Below are positions 47,998 through 57,119 of a DNA stretch of 64,000 nucleotides, one piece after another. Below the pieces are notes generated by a model. That model was not told the origin of the DNA, did not search any database, and worked only from the letters and a program-made list of their open reading frames with translations. The position numbers were made by a program, and so were the translations under genes. Within the stretch, counting starts at the first letter, position 1. Each line of letters starts with the position of its first letter. Source of the DNA: FEN-1219 sp036563665 (GTDB lineage Bacteria; Pseudomonadota; Gammaproteobacteria; Steroidobacterales; Rariloculaceae); contig DATCLY010000043.1 in the NCBI GenBank assembly GCA_036563665.1, positions 1 to 64,000 of the forward strand, given 5' to 3'.

Positions 47998-49304
47998 AGG
48001 ATGTAGCGCGTCAGGTCCTCGTCCTTGACGAGGTCGCCGAGCTCGCGGTCCACATAGGCGGCGTCGATGACCACGGTCTGGCCGCCGCGGTCCGCCGCCT
48101 CGAACGACACCTTCTCGAGCAGCCGCTCGAGCACGGTGTGCAGCCGCCGCGCCCCGATGTTCTCGCTGCGCTCGTTCACCTGGTACGCCACCTCCGCGAT
48201 CCGCCGAATGCCGGACGGAGCGAACTCGAGGTTCACGCGCTCGGTGGCGAGCAGCTCTCTGTACTGCTCGGTGAGCGAGGCGTCGGGCTCGGTCAGGATG
48301 CGCTCGAACTCCTCGATGCCGAGCGAGTCGAGCTCCACGCGGATCGGGAAGCGGCCCTGGAGCTCCGGGATCAGGTCGGACGGCTTCGCGACGCTGAACG
48401 CCCCCGAGGCGATGAACAGAATGTGGTCGGTGCGCACCATGCCGTAGCGGGTGGACACCGTCGAGCCCTCCACGAGCGGCAGCAGGTCGCGCTGCACGCC
48501 TTCGCGCGAGACGTCGGCGCCGTAGGACTCCGAGCGGCGGGCGATCTTGTCGATCTCGTCGAGAAACACGATGCCGTTCTGCTCCACCGCCCGCACGGCC
48601 TCGAGCTTGATCTCTTCCTCGTTCACGAGCTTCGCCGCCTCCTCGTCCTTGAGGAGCTTCATCGCGTCCTTGACCTTGAGCTTGCGCCGCCGGACGCGGC
48701 CGCCGCCGAGGCTCCGGAACATGCTCTGCAGCTGCTGGGTCATCTCCTCCATGCCGGGCGGCGCCATGATCTCGACGCCGAGCGTGGGCGCCTGCACCTC
48801 CACCTCCACCTCGCGCTCGTCGAGCGCGTGCTCGCGCAGCATCTTGCGGAAGCGCTGGCGCGTGTCGCGGCCCTCGCCCGCGTCGAGGCGCGAGCCGGGC
48901 AGCAGCGCGTCGAGCAGCCGCTCCTCGGCCAGGTCCTCGGCGCGGGTGCTCACCTTCTGCATGGCTTCCTCGCGGAGCATCTTCACGGCCATGTCCACGA
49001 GGTCGCGGATGATCGAATCCACGTCGCGGCCGACGTAGCCCACCTCCGTGAACTTGGTGGCCTCCACCTTGATGAACGGCGCGTTCGCGAGCTTCGCGAG
49101 CCGGCGGGCGATCTCGGTCTTGCCGACGCCCGTGGGGCCGATCATGAGGATGTTCTTCGGCGTGATCTCGCTGCGCAGCGGCTCCGGGATCTGCGCCCGG
49201 CGCCAGCGGTTACGCAGCGCGATCGCCACGGCGCGCTTCGCCTCGTGCTGGCCGACGATGTGCTTGTCGAGCTCCTCGACGATCTCGCGAGGCGTCATCG
49301 ACAT
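47994..49304 (-). CDS. hslU: ATP-dependent protease ATPase subunit HslU
   Basis: AAA+ unfoldase of the HslUV (ClpYQ) protease, cytoplasmic. The protein has 436 residues. Walker A is GPTGVGKTE near residue 57, the pore loop is GYVGRDV near 90, the intermediate I-domain spans about 110-230, Walker B is GIVFLDEIDKIA near 250 and sensor motifs follow; the C-terminal tail ending LTRYIL inserts in HslV. The first ATG (49304) has GGAG seven bases upstream. It lies 16 bp after hslV and overlaps the DUF971 start. Confidence 0.97.
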   Translation of the reverse strand: MSMTPREIVEELDKHIVGQHEAKRAVAIALRNRWRRAQIPEPLRSEITPKNILMIGPTGVGKTEIARRLAKLANAPFIKVEATKFTEVGYVGRDVDSIIRDLVDMAVKMLREEAMQKVSTRAEDLAEERLLDALLPGSRLDAGEGRDTRQRFRKMLREHALDEREVEVEVQAPTLGVEIMAPPGMEEMTQQLQSMFRSLGGGRVRRRKLKVKDAMKLLKDEEAAKLVNEEEIKLEAVRAVEQNGIVFLDEIDKIARRSESYGADVSREGVQRDLLPLVEGSTVSTRYGMVRTDHILFIASGAFSVAKPSDLIPELQGRFPIRVELDSLGIEEFERILTEPDASLTEQYRELLATERVNLEFAPSGIRRIAEVAYQVNERSENIGARRLHTVLERLLEKVSFEAADRGGQTVVIDAAYVDRELGDLVKDEDLTRYIL

Positions 49305-49320
49305 GGTCCGCTCCCGTCCA

Positions 49321-49863
49321 TTAGAGCTCCTCGATCACCACTTCGCGGTTGGTGTAGATGCAGATGTCCCCCGCGATGGCGAGCGCCTTCTCCACGATAG
49401 CGCGGGCGTCGAGCTCCGTGTTCTCGAGGAGCGCGAGCGCGGCGGCCTGTGCGTACGCGCCGCCCGAGCCGATGGCGAGCAGGTCCCGCTCGGGCTCGAT
49501 GACGTCGCCGGTGCCGGAAAGGAGCAGCGACTGGTTCTTGTCCGCCACGATGAGCAACGCCTCGAGCCGCCGCAGCATGCGGTCCGTGCGCCAGTCCTTG
49601 GCGAGCTCGATGGCCGCCCGCGTGAGGTTGCCGTACTGGTCGAGCTTGCCCTCGAAGTGCTCGAACAGCGTGAACGCGTCGGCCGTGGCGCCCGCGAACC
49701 CGGCGAGCACCTTGTCGCCGTGCAGCCGGCGCACCTTGCGGGCGTTGCCTTTGACGACCTTGTCGCCGAGCGTGACCTGGCCGTCGCCGCCGAGCGCCAC
49801 GCGGCCGTTGCGCCGCACGCACAGGATGGTGGTGCCGTGAAAAACGTCGCTGCCTTTGGCCAT
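49321..49863 (-). CDS. hslV: ATP-dependent protease peptidase subunit HslV
   Basis: Threonine protease that forms the double-hexamer core of HslUV. The 180-residue precursor has a 10-residue leader (MAKGSDVFHG) before the catalytic Thr of TTILCVRRNGRVALGGDGQV; removal of the leader exposes the nucleophile. The catalytic Lys follows in GDKVVKGNARKVRR and the glycine-rich AGATADAFTLFE is conserved. AGGAAG before the ATG is well spaced. It precedes hslU. Confidence 0.97.
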   Translation of the reverse strand: MAKGSDVFHGTTILCVRRNGRVALGGDGQVTLGDKVVKGNARKVRRLHGDKVLAGFAGATADAFTLFEHFEGKLDQYGNLTRAAIELAKDWRTDRMLRRLEALLIVADKNQSLLLSGTGDVIEPERDLLAIGSGGAYAQAAALALLENTELDARAIVEKALAIAGDICIYTNREVVIEEL

Positions 49864-49902
49864 GCGTGGAGTCTTCCTCTCTGCCGGGCTCAGCGGCCCG
49901 GA

Positions 49903-50823
49903 TCAGCCTTGGCGGCGCCGGGCGCGGGGATGGGCTCGGTCGTAAATGTGGGCCAGATGCTGGAAATCAACGTGGGTGTACACCTGGGTGGTGGACAGGC
50001 TCGCGTGCCCCAGCATCTCCTGCACCGCCCGCAGGTCGCCGCTCGACTCGAGCAGGTGCGTGGCGAACGAGTGGCGCAGCATGTGCGGGTGAACGTGCAT
50101 CGGCGCGCCCTGGCGGCGGGCCCAATGGGCGACCCGCGCCTGGATCGTGCGGTGCGCGAGCCGCCGCCCCCGCCCGCTCACGAAGAGCGGCCCCGTGGCC
50201 GTATCCGCGCCGGCGCCCACCTCCCGCAGCCGCCGCGCCCGCACGGGCAGCCACGCCTCGAGCGCTTCCCGGGCCCGGCGCCCGACGGGCACGATGCGGG
50301 CCTTGGAGCCCTTGCCCAGGACCCGCACGGTGCCGTCCGCGAGGTCCACGTCCGGCACGTCGAGCCCGGCGAGCTCCGCGAGCCGCAGGCCGGACGAGTA
50401 GAAGAGCTCGAGGACCGCCCGGTCGCGCACGGCCTCGAAGCCGTCTCCGCGGATCTCGAGCAGGCTCGCGACCTGGTCGACGTCGAGGGTCTTCGGCAGC
50501 CGCCGGCCGGCCTTCGGCGCCTGCACGTGCACGGCCGGGTTCGACTCGAGCCGGCCGCGCTCCACGAGGAAGCCGAGAAAGGTCCGCACGGCCGAGAGCC
50601 GTCGCGCGAGGCTGCGCGGCTTGAGGCCGCGGCGATGGCCTTCCGCCACGAAGCGGCGGATGGCGTAGGAGTCGAGCGCGGCGAACGACTCGATGCCGAA
50701 CCGGCGGCAATGCTCGATCAGCGCCGCGACGTCGCGCCCGTAGGCGGCGACCGTGTGGCGGGAGAGCCGCCGCTCGGTGCCGAGCCTCGCGAGAAACTCC
50801 GCGAGGTCCCGCTCCGCGTTCAC
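49903..50823 (-). CDS. xerC: Tyrosine recombinase XerC
   Basis: Site-specific recombinase that with XerD resolves chromosome dimers at dif. The 306 residues comprise the SAM-like core-binding domain (about 1-90) and the catalytic domain with Arg in YSSGLRLAEL, Lys in GKGSKARIVP, HMLRHSFATH (His-x-x-Arg), His in MLGHASLSTT and the nucleophile Tyr in TTQVYTHVD. The start is a GTG overlapping the DUF484 stop. The dapF-DUF484-xerC order is standard for the class, which supports XerC rather than a phage integrase. Confidence 0.96.
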   Translation of the reverse strand: MNAERDLAEFLARLGTERRLSRHTVAAYGRDVAALIEHCRRFGIESFAALDSYAIRRFVAEGHRRGLKPRSLARRLSAVRTFLGFLVERGRLESNPAVHVQAPKAGRRLPKTLDVDQVASLLEIRGDGFEAVRDRAVLELFYSSGLRLAELAGLDVPDVDLADGTVRVLGKGSKARIVPVGRRAREALEAWLPVRARRLREVGAGADTATGPLFVSGRGRRLAHRTIQARVAHWARRQGAPMHVHPHMLRHSFATHLLESSGDLRAVQEMLGHASLSTTQVYTHVDFQHLAHIYDRAHPRARRRQG

Positions 50824-51542
50824 CGCGCGGGTGCCGGGAACAGCGCGACGGTGATGAGCTCGCCCAGGCGGCTCAGGAAATCCATGCGCTTGCCCGGGTG
50901 GAAGTGCTCGGGGTCGCGGTTGCCGATGATGAGGAAACCGCCCTCCGGGTGCCCCGCCTCGGTCAGGGGGCCGAGCGGCACCATGGCGGCGGACCCGAGC
51001 ACCTCGCCGTCGCGGCCGAAGAGGTCCTTCTGGCGGTCGCGCAGCACGCCGCACCGCGGCCGCCCGGCACGCAGGAAGGTGGCGAACGGCTTCAAGGCCG
51101 CGTCGTCCGGATCGAGCCGGAGCACGAAGCCGTCGCGCACGAGCGCGGGGTCCGCCTGCGGGAACAGCACGAGCAGCGCCCGCTCGGCCAGGAAGTCCTC
51201 GCGCAGGCTGGTCTCGATGCGCTCGAGCAGGGCGGCCGGGGAGTCCGCCGCGAGGAGCCCCGTGGCGAGCCGGTGCAGCTTCTCGACGAGCGCGTCGTTC
51301 TCCTTGGCCACGGCCACGAGGTCCTTGAGCTGCCGCTCGAGCTGCGCGTTGCGCTCGCGCAGCACCGCCACCTGGCGCTCGATGAGCGAGATGGTGGCGC
51401 CGCCGCTACGGTGCTGCAGCCTGAGCCCGAGCAGCAGGAGCGGATGGCGCTCGAAGAAGTCGGGATGGGTTCGCAGGTACTCGGCGATTTCGGCCTCCTG
51501 GAACGAATCGCCGACCGCGGCTTGGCTCTTCGGTTGACTCAT
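50820..51542 (-). CDS. DUF484 (GAF-like) protein
   Basis: Conserved cytoplasmic protein of 240 residues between dapF and xerC, as in Pseudomonas and E. coli relatives. It begins with a conserved EIAEYLRTHPDFFERHP segment (about 17-33), has a coiled coil (about 55-85) and a GAF-like domain (about 100-235) containing AAMVPLGPLTEAGHPEGGFLII, part of which is quoted here. Function is unknown; the GAF fold suggests ligand or signal binding. Joined by ATGA to dapF and GTGA to xerC. Confidence 0.92.
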   Translation of the reverse strand: MSQPKSQAAVGDSFQEAEIAEYLRTHPDFFERHPLLLLGLRLQHRSGGATISLIERQVAVLRERNAQLERQLKDLVAVAKENDALVEKLHRLATGLLAADSPAALLERIETSLREDFLAERALLVLFPQADPALVRDGFVLRLDPDDAALKPFATFLRAGRPRCGVLRDRQKDLFGRDGEVLGSAAMVPLGPLTEAGHPEGGFLIIGNRDPEHFHPGKRMDFLSRLGELITVALFPAPAR

Positions 51543-52354
51543 AGATCGATTCGACCCTCGTACACCGTGGTCGCGGGGCCCGTCTGTTGCAGCGACGCGC
51601 CCGGCCCCGGCCAGCGCACCGTCAGCGAGCCGCCGGGCAGCGCCACCTCGACTTCGGGCTCGAGCAGGCCCCAGCGCCTGCCCACCGCCACGGCCGCGGC
51701 TGCGCCGCTGCCGCACGCGAGCGTCTCGCCCGCGCCGCGCTCGAAGACGCGCAGACGGATGCGCGAAGGCGTCACGCGCTCCATGAATCCGACGTTGACC
51801 CCTCTCGGAAAAGCAGCATGTGCTTGCAGCTCCGGAGCCAGTATACCGACGGGCGCGCGTTCCACCGAATCCACCGGGATGACCGCGTGCGGGTTACCCA
51901 TCGACACGGCGCCGAGCTCCACCTCGCCGCTCGCGACGCGCAGCCGGTACCGCTCGCGCTCCTCGTCCGCGACGAACGGCAGCGACGCCGGGCGGAAGTC
52001 CGGCACGCCCAAGTCCACGGTGACGAGGCCGCGCTCGTCCACGCGGGCCGTGATACGCCCGGCGCCGCCTTCGAGCAGCACCTCGCCGCCGCCGGACGGC
52101 GCGAGGTAGCGGGCGAGGCAGCGCACGCCGTTGCCCGACTGCTCGGCCTCGCCGCCGTCCGAGTTGAAGACGCGGTAGGTGGCCGTCACGCCCGGACGAC
52201 GGCCGATCAGAAGGAGCTGATCGAAGCCGATGCCCCGGCGGCGGTCGCCCAGGCGCCGGATGCGTTCGGGCGCGGGGGCCGGCACGCCTTCGGGCCACTC
52301 CATGAGCACGAAGTCGTTGCCGAGCGCCTCCATCTTGGTGAACGGCAGCCGCAT
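51539..52354 (-). CDS. dapF: Diaminopimelate epimerase
   Basis: Epimerises LL- to meso-diaminopimelate for lysine and peptidoglycan synthesis, without cofactor. It has 271 residues (E. coli 274). The two catalytic cysteines lie in SGNGVRCLAR (near residue 80) and ETLACGSGA (near 223); MEALGNDFVLMEW is the conserved start. It is the first gene of a leftward block reaching ubiB and is divergent from ubiD, with 135 bp between. Confidence 0.97.
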   Translation of the reverse strand: MRLPFTKMEALGNDFVLMEWPEGVPAPAPERIRRLGDRRRGIGFDQLLLIGRRPGVTATYRVFNSDGGEAEQSGNGVRCLARYLAPSGGGEVLLEGGAGRITARVDERGLVTVDLGVPDFRPASLPFVADEERERYRLRVASGEVELGAVSMGNPHAVIPVDSVERAPVGILAPELQAHAAFPRGVNVGFMERVTPSRIRLRVFERGAGETLACGSGAAAAVAVGRRWGLLEPEVEVALPGGSLTVRWPGPGASLQQTGPATTVYEGRIDL

Positions 52355-52489
52355 GCTGTCTGTCGCGGGCCGCGCGCGGCCGCGTTTCCCCCTCTGCTCT
52401 GGTAATGCCCGGTATGGAAGGTTAATGTCGCCCGCCGGCGCGCGTTTCGTGGACGCGGCGGCAACGCGGATTATAGTGGTTAATCGATA

Positions 52490-53983
52490 GTGGATTCGAT
52501 CTGGCAGCGGCCGCACGCCACCTACCGGGACCTGCGCGAGTTCCTGGACGCGCTGCGCGCGCGAGGCGAGCTTCGCGAGATCGCCGCGCCCGTGAGCCCC
52601 GTGCTCGAGCTCACCGAGATCTCGCGCCGGGTGCTCGCCCGCGGCGGCCCGGCGCTGCTCTTCACGCACGTGGGCGACGGTCGCGTGCGCACGCTCACCA
52701 ACCTCTTCGGCACGCCCGGCCGCGTGGCCGCCGCGCTCGGCGCGGACGACACGCGGGCGCTCGCCGAGCTCGGCAAGCTGCTCGCGGCGCTGCGGGCGCC
52801 CGAGCCGCCGAAGGGCATCGCCGAGGCCTTCCGCACCCTGCCGCTGATCCGCGAGGCGCTCAAGATGGCGCCCCGCACCGTGCGCAGCGCGCCCTGCCAG
52901 GAGGAGCGCGTGGAAGGCGCCGCCGTCGACCTCGCCCGCTGGCCCGTGCAGACCTGCTGGCCCGAGGACGCGGGCCCGCTGATCACCTGGGGCCTCACCA
53001 CCACCCGGGGTCCCGACGGCGGCCGCCAGAATCTCGGTGTCTATCGCCAGCAGGTCATCGGCCCCAACAAGGTCATCATGCGCTGGCTCGCCCACCGCGG
53101 CGGCGCCGGGGATTACCGGGCGTGGCTCGCGGCCCGTCCCGGCGAGCGCTTCCCCGTGGCGGTCAGCATCGGGGCCGACCCGGCCACGATCCTCGCGGCC
53201 GTCACGCCGATCCCGAACACGCTGTCGGAGTACTCGTTCGCGGGGCTGCTGCGAGGCGAGAGGACGGAGCTCGTGCGGTGCCTGGGCTCCGATCTCCTCG
53301 TGCCCGCCAGCGCCGAGATCACGCTCGAGGGGTACATCGAGCCCGGCGAGGAGGCGCCCGAAGGGCCGTTCGGCGACCACACCGGCTACTACAACGAGGT
53401 CGAGCGCTTCCCGGTGATGACGATCGAGCGCATCACCCACCGCCGCGACCCGATCTACCACACCACGTACACGGGGCGGCCCCCCGACGAGCCGGCGGTG
53501 CTCGGCCTCGCCCTGAACGACGTGTTCGTGCCGATCTTGAAGACGCAGTTCCCGGAGATCGTGGACTTCTACCTGCCCGCCGAGGCCTGCTCCTACCGCC
53601 TGGCCGTGGTCAGCATCCGCAAGGAGTACCCCGGGCACGCGCGGCGCATCATGTTCGGGGTGTGGTCCTACCTGCGGCAGTTCATGTACACGAAGTTCAT
53701 CATCGTGGTGGACGACGACATCGACGCCCGCAACTGGCAGGACGTGATCTGGGCGGTGTCCACGCGCGTCGACCCCGCCCGCGACACGGTGCTGGTGGAA
53801 TCGACGCCGATCGACTACCTCGATTTCGCCTCGCCGACCGCCGGCCTAGGCTCGAAGCTCGGCATCGACGCCACCACGAAGTGGCCGGGGGAGGTCACGC
53901 GGACGCAAGGGCGCCCGATCACGATGACCGCGGACGTCGTGGCGCGCGTCGATCGGATGTGGAGCGAGCTCGGCCTCGAGTGA
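52490..53983 (+). CDS. ubiD: 4-hydroxy-3-polyprenylbenzoate decarboxylase
   Basis: Prenylated-FMN-dependent decarboxylase of ubiquinone synthesis; needs the UbiX flavin prenyltransferase, not in this window. The 497-residue protein begins at GTG, the first possible start after an in-frame stop. Visible family stretches are WGLTTTRGPDGGRQNLGVYR, IPNTLSEYSFAGLLRG and the catalytic-site EGPFGDHTGYYNE near residue 285. TATAGT at 52472-52477 could be its -10 element, leaving a very short leader. A hairpin terminator follows 10 bp after the stop. Confidence 0.95.
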   Translation: MDSIWQRPHATYRDLREFLDALRARGELREIAAPVSPVLELTEISRRVLARGGPALLFTHVGDGRVRTLTNLFGTPGRVAAALGADDTRALAELGKLLAALRAPEPPKGIAEAFRTLPLIREALKMAPRTVRSAPCQEERVEGAAVDLARWPVQTCWPEDAGPLITWGLTTTRGPDGGRQNLGVYRQQVIGPNKVIMRWLAHRGGAGDYRAWLAARPGERFPVAVSIGADPATILAAVTPIPNTLSEYSFAGLLRGERTELVRCLGSDLLVPASAEITLEGYIEPGEEAPEGPFGDHTGYYNEVERFPVMTIERITHRRDPIYHTTYTGRPPDEPAVLGLALNDVFVPILKTQFPEIVDFYLPAEACSYRLAVVSIRKEYPGHARRIMFGVWSYLRQFMYTKFIIVVDDDIDARNWQDVIWAVSTRVDPARDTVLVESTPIDYLDFASPTAGLGSKLGIDATTKWPGEVTRTQGRPITMTADVVARVDRMWSELGLE

Positions 53984-53992
53984 CCGCTCTTG

Positions 53993-54018
53993 AAATGTCC
54001 AACCGATTGGACATTTTT
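53993..54018 (+). terminator. Intrinsic terminator after ubiD
   Basis: AAATGTCCAA, loop CCGA, TTGGACATTT followed by TT: a perfect 10-bp stem with a run of T at its 3' edge, starting 10 bases after the ubiD stop. Its AT-rich stem is unlike the local DNA. Being symmetrical, it could also be an operator for the ParA gene downstream. Confidence 0.75.
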
Positions 54019-54098
54019 CATAACCCTGATTACTTTATGCGCACGCCGTGGGGGGCGGCCGCCGCCAGCACAATCATCCGAATCGCCCGGAGAAGCCG

Positions 54099-54743
54099 AT
54101 GCGACACATATTGGTGACCAACGCCAAGGGAGGCTGCGGCAAGAGCACGATCGCCACGAGTCTCGCCGCGTACTACGCCTCCGAGGGCTACGCCACGGCG
54201 CTCGTGGACTTCGATCCGCAGGGCTCGGCGCTCGCGTGGCTGGAGCAGCGGCCCGAGGACTACGCGCCGATCACCGGCGTGTCGGGGCTCGACGGGGGCC
54301 TGCGCAACGTGCCCCGCAACACCGAGTACCTCATCATCGACTCGCCGGCGCGGGCCCACGGCAAGGAGCTGGTCGAGCTCGTGCGGCGGGCCGAGACCAT
54401 CATCGTGCCCGTCCTGCCGTCGCCCATCGACATCAAGGCCGCCGAGAGCTTCGTGGACGAGCTGCTGTCGATAAACAAGGTGGCCGAGAAGAAGGCCAAG
54501 GCCGCGCTGGTGGCGAACCGCATCCGGGAGAACACGCTGATCTTCGAGGAGCTCGACGAGGTGCTGACGCGGCTCAAGGTGCCCTACGTCGCCACCCTGC
54601 GCGAGGCCCAGAACTACATCCGCGCCTACCAGCGAGGGCTCGGCATCCACGAGCTGCCGCCCTATCTCGCCTGGCCCGACTGGGAGCAGTGGGACCCGCT
54701 GCTCGAGTGGCTCGACTCCCGCCGCTCGCAGCCCCGCGCCTAG
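54099..54743 (+). CDS. Orphan ParA-family ATPase
   Basis: MinD/ParA-type ATPase, 214 residues, which in known cases positions DNA or protein cargo along the nucleoid. The deviant Walker A is KGGCGKST (residues 10-17) with the signature lysine, Walker A' is DFDPQGSAL and the switch II-like segment LIIDSPAR. It is shorter than chromosomal ParA (about 260) and has no ParB or parS next to it. GGAGA five bases upstream fixes the ATG at 54099. It converges on hemY with 21 bp between stops. Cargo is unknown; McdA-like or plasmid-derived roles are possible. Confidence 0.88.
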   Translation: MRHILVTNAKGGCGKSTIATSLAAYYASEGYATALVDFDPQGSALAWLEQRPEDYAPITGVSGLDGGLRNVPRNTEYLIIDSPARAHGKELVELVRRAETIIVPVLPSPIDIKAAESFVDELLSINKVAEKKAKAALVANRIRENTLIFEELDEVLTRLKVPYVATLREAQNYIRAYQRGLGIHELPPYLAWPDWEQWDPLLEWLDSRRSQPRA

Positions 54744-54764
54744 CGCAGGAAGGCGCCGCGCGGC

Positions 54765-55976
54765 TCAGGGCTTGGCGTCCGCCGCCGGCGGCGACAGCGC
54801 CGGTGCCTCGAGCGGCACGCGGCTCGTGAGGGCCAGCCCCGACTTGAACGCCTGCGCGGCGCGCTCCGCCTCGCCGAGCTGGGTCAGCAGCCTCCCGTAG
54901 AGCGCATAGGCGTCCGCATCGGGCGCGATGGCGATGCTCGACTCGAGGTAGCTGCGCGCCTTGCCCCAGAGCTCGTTGGCGATGCAGAGCTTCGCGGCCG
55001 TGGCGAGCAGCACGGGGTCCTCCGGATGCGTCTCGAGCCAGGCCTCCGCCTGGCGGAGCTGCTTCAGCACGTCGCTGCTTCGCACCTCGCCGTAGGCCGC
55101 GACGAGCGGCGCCGCGAACGAGCGCTTCAGGGCGGCCTTGAGCTCGCGCTCGGCGTCGTCGGGCCGCCCCACTTGCTGTAACGCGAGCGCGCGGCGGGCC
55201 ACGAGCGCCGGCGACCGGCGCAGCGCCGGCGGCAGGGCCGCCCACAGCGCCTCGAGCTTCTCCGCGGTGAGGTCCGGCGCCTCGACGGCGGCCGCGAACG
55301 CCTCGGCCGCGAGCGCTTCGAGCGCGCCGGCGTCGAGCGCGGCGTTCTTGAGCCGCGGCAGGAGCTCCGCGAGCTGCCGGCGGTCGCCCAGGGCCGCGTG
55401 CGCGCGCGCGAGGAGCGCCACCGCGCCCGGATGGTCCGGCGCCCGCCGCAGCAGCGGCTCGAGCACCGTGCGGGCCCGCGCCGCGTCGCCGCTCTCGAGC
55501 GCGAGCTCGGCCTCGGTGAGCGCGACGGCCGCGGCCGCGTCGGGCATGCGCTCTGCCGCGAGCTTGAGCCAGCGATCGCGCCGGTCCGGGGCCCCCTGGC
55601 GGTGCGCGGCCCGGGCCGCGAGCAGGTAATTCGCGAGCGGCGCGTCGCTGCCCTTGAGCCCCTGCGTGAGCACCCGCTCCGCGCGCCGCCAGTCGCCCTC
55701 CACGAGATGCACGAGGCCATGCGTGAGGCGGCCGCCCGCCCGGCGCAGCTGCCGCTCGGCGAGCGCGCCGCGGAGCCTGCGGGGCGCGCGCGCCACCGCG
55801 ATCAGCGCCCGCACGGCGGCATAGAGCAGCACGAGGCCCATGACGAGCGCGGGCACCGATGTCTCGATCACCCAGCCCTTGAGCCCGATCAGCACGTAGC
55901 CGCGGTCCTCCAGGAGGAAGTGAGCGAGAAACGCGCCGACGAACAGCGCGGCGAGCGCGGCCACTCCGAGGCGCAT
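54765..55976 (-). CDS. hemY: Heme biosynthesis-associated TPR protein HemY
   Basis: Inner-membrane protein of 403 residues with two N-terminal membrane helices (about 5-22 and 43-62) and a periplasm- or cytoplasm-facing TPR region. It is the gammaproteobacterial HemY_N protein, not the Bacillus protoporphyrinogen oxidase of the same name. The exact biochemical role is unsettled; it is genetically tied to heme synthesis. The ATG overlaps the hemX stop (TGATG). Confidence 0.92.
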   Translation of the reverse strand: MRLGVAALAALFVGAFLAHFLLEDRGYVLIGLKGWVIETSVPALVMGLVLLYAAVRALIAVARAPRRLRGALAERQLRRAGGRLTHGLVHLVEGDWRRAERVLTQGLKGSDAPLANYLLAARAAHRQGAPDRRDRWLKLAAERMPDAAAAVALTEAELALESGDAARARTVLEPLLRRAPDHPGAVALLARAHAALGDRRQLAELLPRLKNAALDAGALEALAAEAFAAAVEAPDLTAEKLEALWAALPPALRRSPALVARRALALQQVGRPDDAERELKAALKRSFAAPLVAAYGEVRSSDVLKQLRQAEAWLETHPEDPVLLATAAKLCIANELWGKARSYLESSIAIAPDADAYALYGRLLTQLGEAERAAQAFKSGLALTSRVPLEAPALSPPAADAKP

Positions 55977-57076
55977 CAATCGCCCTCTGCGGCGGCCGCC
56001 CCGCGCAGCAACGTGAGCGAGCGGCCGATGGCCGGCCGCTCCGGGTCGATGTCGATACGGAGCATGCCCTGGAGCAGCTCCATGGCGCCCTCCACCTCGG
56101 CGGCGGTTGTGTCGAAGCGGCCTTCGAGCAGATCGAGCGCCCGGCGGAGCGCCGACTCGAACGCCTCGGCCCGGCCGTCGAGCGCGGCGAGCCGCGCCAG
56201 CGCGAGCTCGAGCGCGAGCTCCCGGCGCGTGAGCAGCCGCTCCGCGGCCGTGAGCTCGGGCCCCACGGGCTGGTCGCGGCGCTCCACGCGCACGAGGCCG
56301 AGCAGCGCCTGCTTCACGCTGGCCCAGAGCCGGCCGAGCCCGGGCTCCGCTTCCGCCGGCGCCTCGGGCGCGAGATCGTAGGCGGCCGGCGAGTCGGCCT
56401 CGAGCGGCAGCTCGTCCACGCGGGCAGCGAGCCGCCCCAGGCTGAAGACCAGGCCGTCGATGTCCGGCAGCCGCACGGCCCTGAGCGACAGCAGCTCGTC
56501 CGCGATCGCGGCCCGCACGGCGTTGAGCTCCGGGTCCGCGAGCTCCGCGAGCCGCTCGTCCGCGAGCGCGAGCGCGCGAATCGCGTTCTCCCACCGCCCC
56601 GCGAGCGCGAGCTCGGTGTTGGCGACGGTGAGGTAGTACTCCGCCTCGGCCCTGAGCCAGCTCGCGCGCGCCTCGAACGAGGCGCCCTGCGCGGCGGCGA
56701 TGCGCCGCTCGAGGTCCGCGAAGCGGGTCGGCAGCGCGGCGAGCCGCTGCTCGAGGTCGCCGCGGGCGGCGCGCTCCGTCGCGATGCCGCCCTCGAGGTC
56801 TTGCAGGCGGTCGTCGAAGGCGCGCAGCTCCGCTCGCACGCGCTCGAGCGCCGCGGCGGTCTCGTCGTCCGCGCTCGCGAGCGCCACGTAGAACTGGCGG
56901 TACTGCCACCACAGGAAGCCCGCGATCATCACGGCAACGAGCGCCACCGCGAGCGTGAAGATCGCGACGGGCGGCAAGCGCGGCCGGCCGCCGGCGGGCG
57001 GCGGCGCCGGCTCCTCCGGCGTCGCAGGCGCAGTGACGGGGCTCGGCGCGTCGTCGGTGGTCGGTGGATCGCTCAT
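55976..57076 (-). CDS. hemX: Uroporphyrinogen-III C-methyltransferase-like protein HemX
   Basis: Bitopic membrane protein, 366 residues from ATG 57076 (a GTG at 57118 is possible). A proline-rich cytoplasmic tail (to about 33) precedes one membrane helix (about 38-58), a coiled coil (about 70-130) and a helical periplasmic domain. Despite the family name there is no SAM-binding methyltransferase motif, so it is a structural or regulatory HemX. In many gammaproteobacteria it follows hemC-hemD; here those genes are missing between algR and hemX. Confidence 0.9.
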   Translation of the reverse strand: MSDPPTTDDAPSPVTAPATPEEPAPPPAGGRPRLPPVAIFTLAVALVAVMIAGFLWWQYRQFYVALASADDETAAALERVRAELRAFDDRLQDLEGGIATERAARGDLEQRLAALPTRFADLERRIAAAQGASFEARASWLRAEAEYYLTVANTELALAGRWENAIRALALADERLAELADPELNAVRAAIADELLSLRAVRLPDIDGLVFSLGRLAARVDELPLEADSPAAYDLAPEAPAEAEPGLGRLWASVKQALLGLVRVERRDQPVGPELTAAERLLTRRELALELALARLAALDGRAEAFESALRRALDLLEGRFDTTAAEVEGAMELLQGMLRIDIDPERPAIGRSLTLLRGAAAAEGD

Positions 57077-57119
57077 CGGCTGGGCGGGTGATCGTCCGGT
57101 GGTCGCACCTTTTACCACT

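Noticed and set aside
49903..50823. Phage-type integrase
   Set aside because: Although a tyrosine recombinase, its length, sequence and dapF-DUF484 neighbours identify it as chromosomal XerC.
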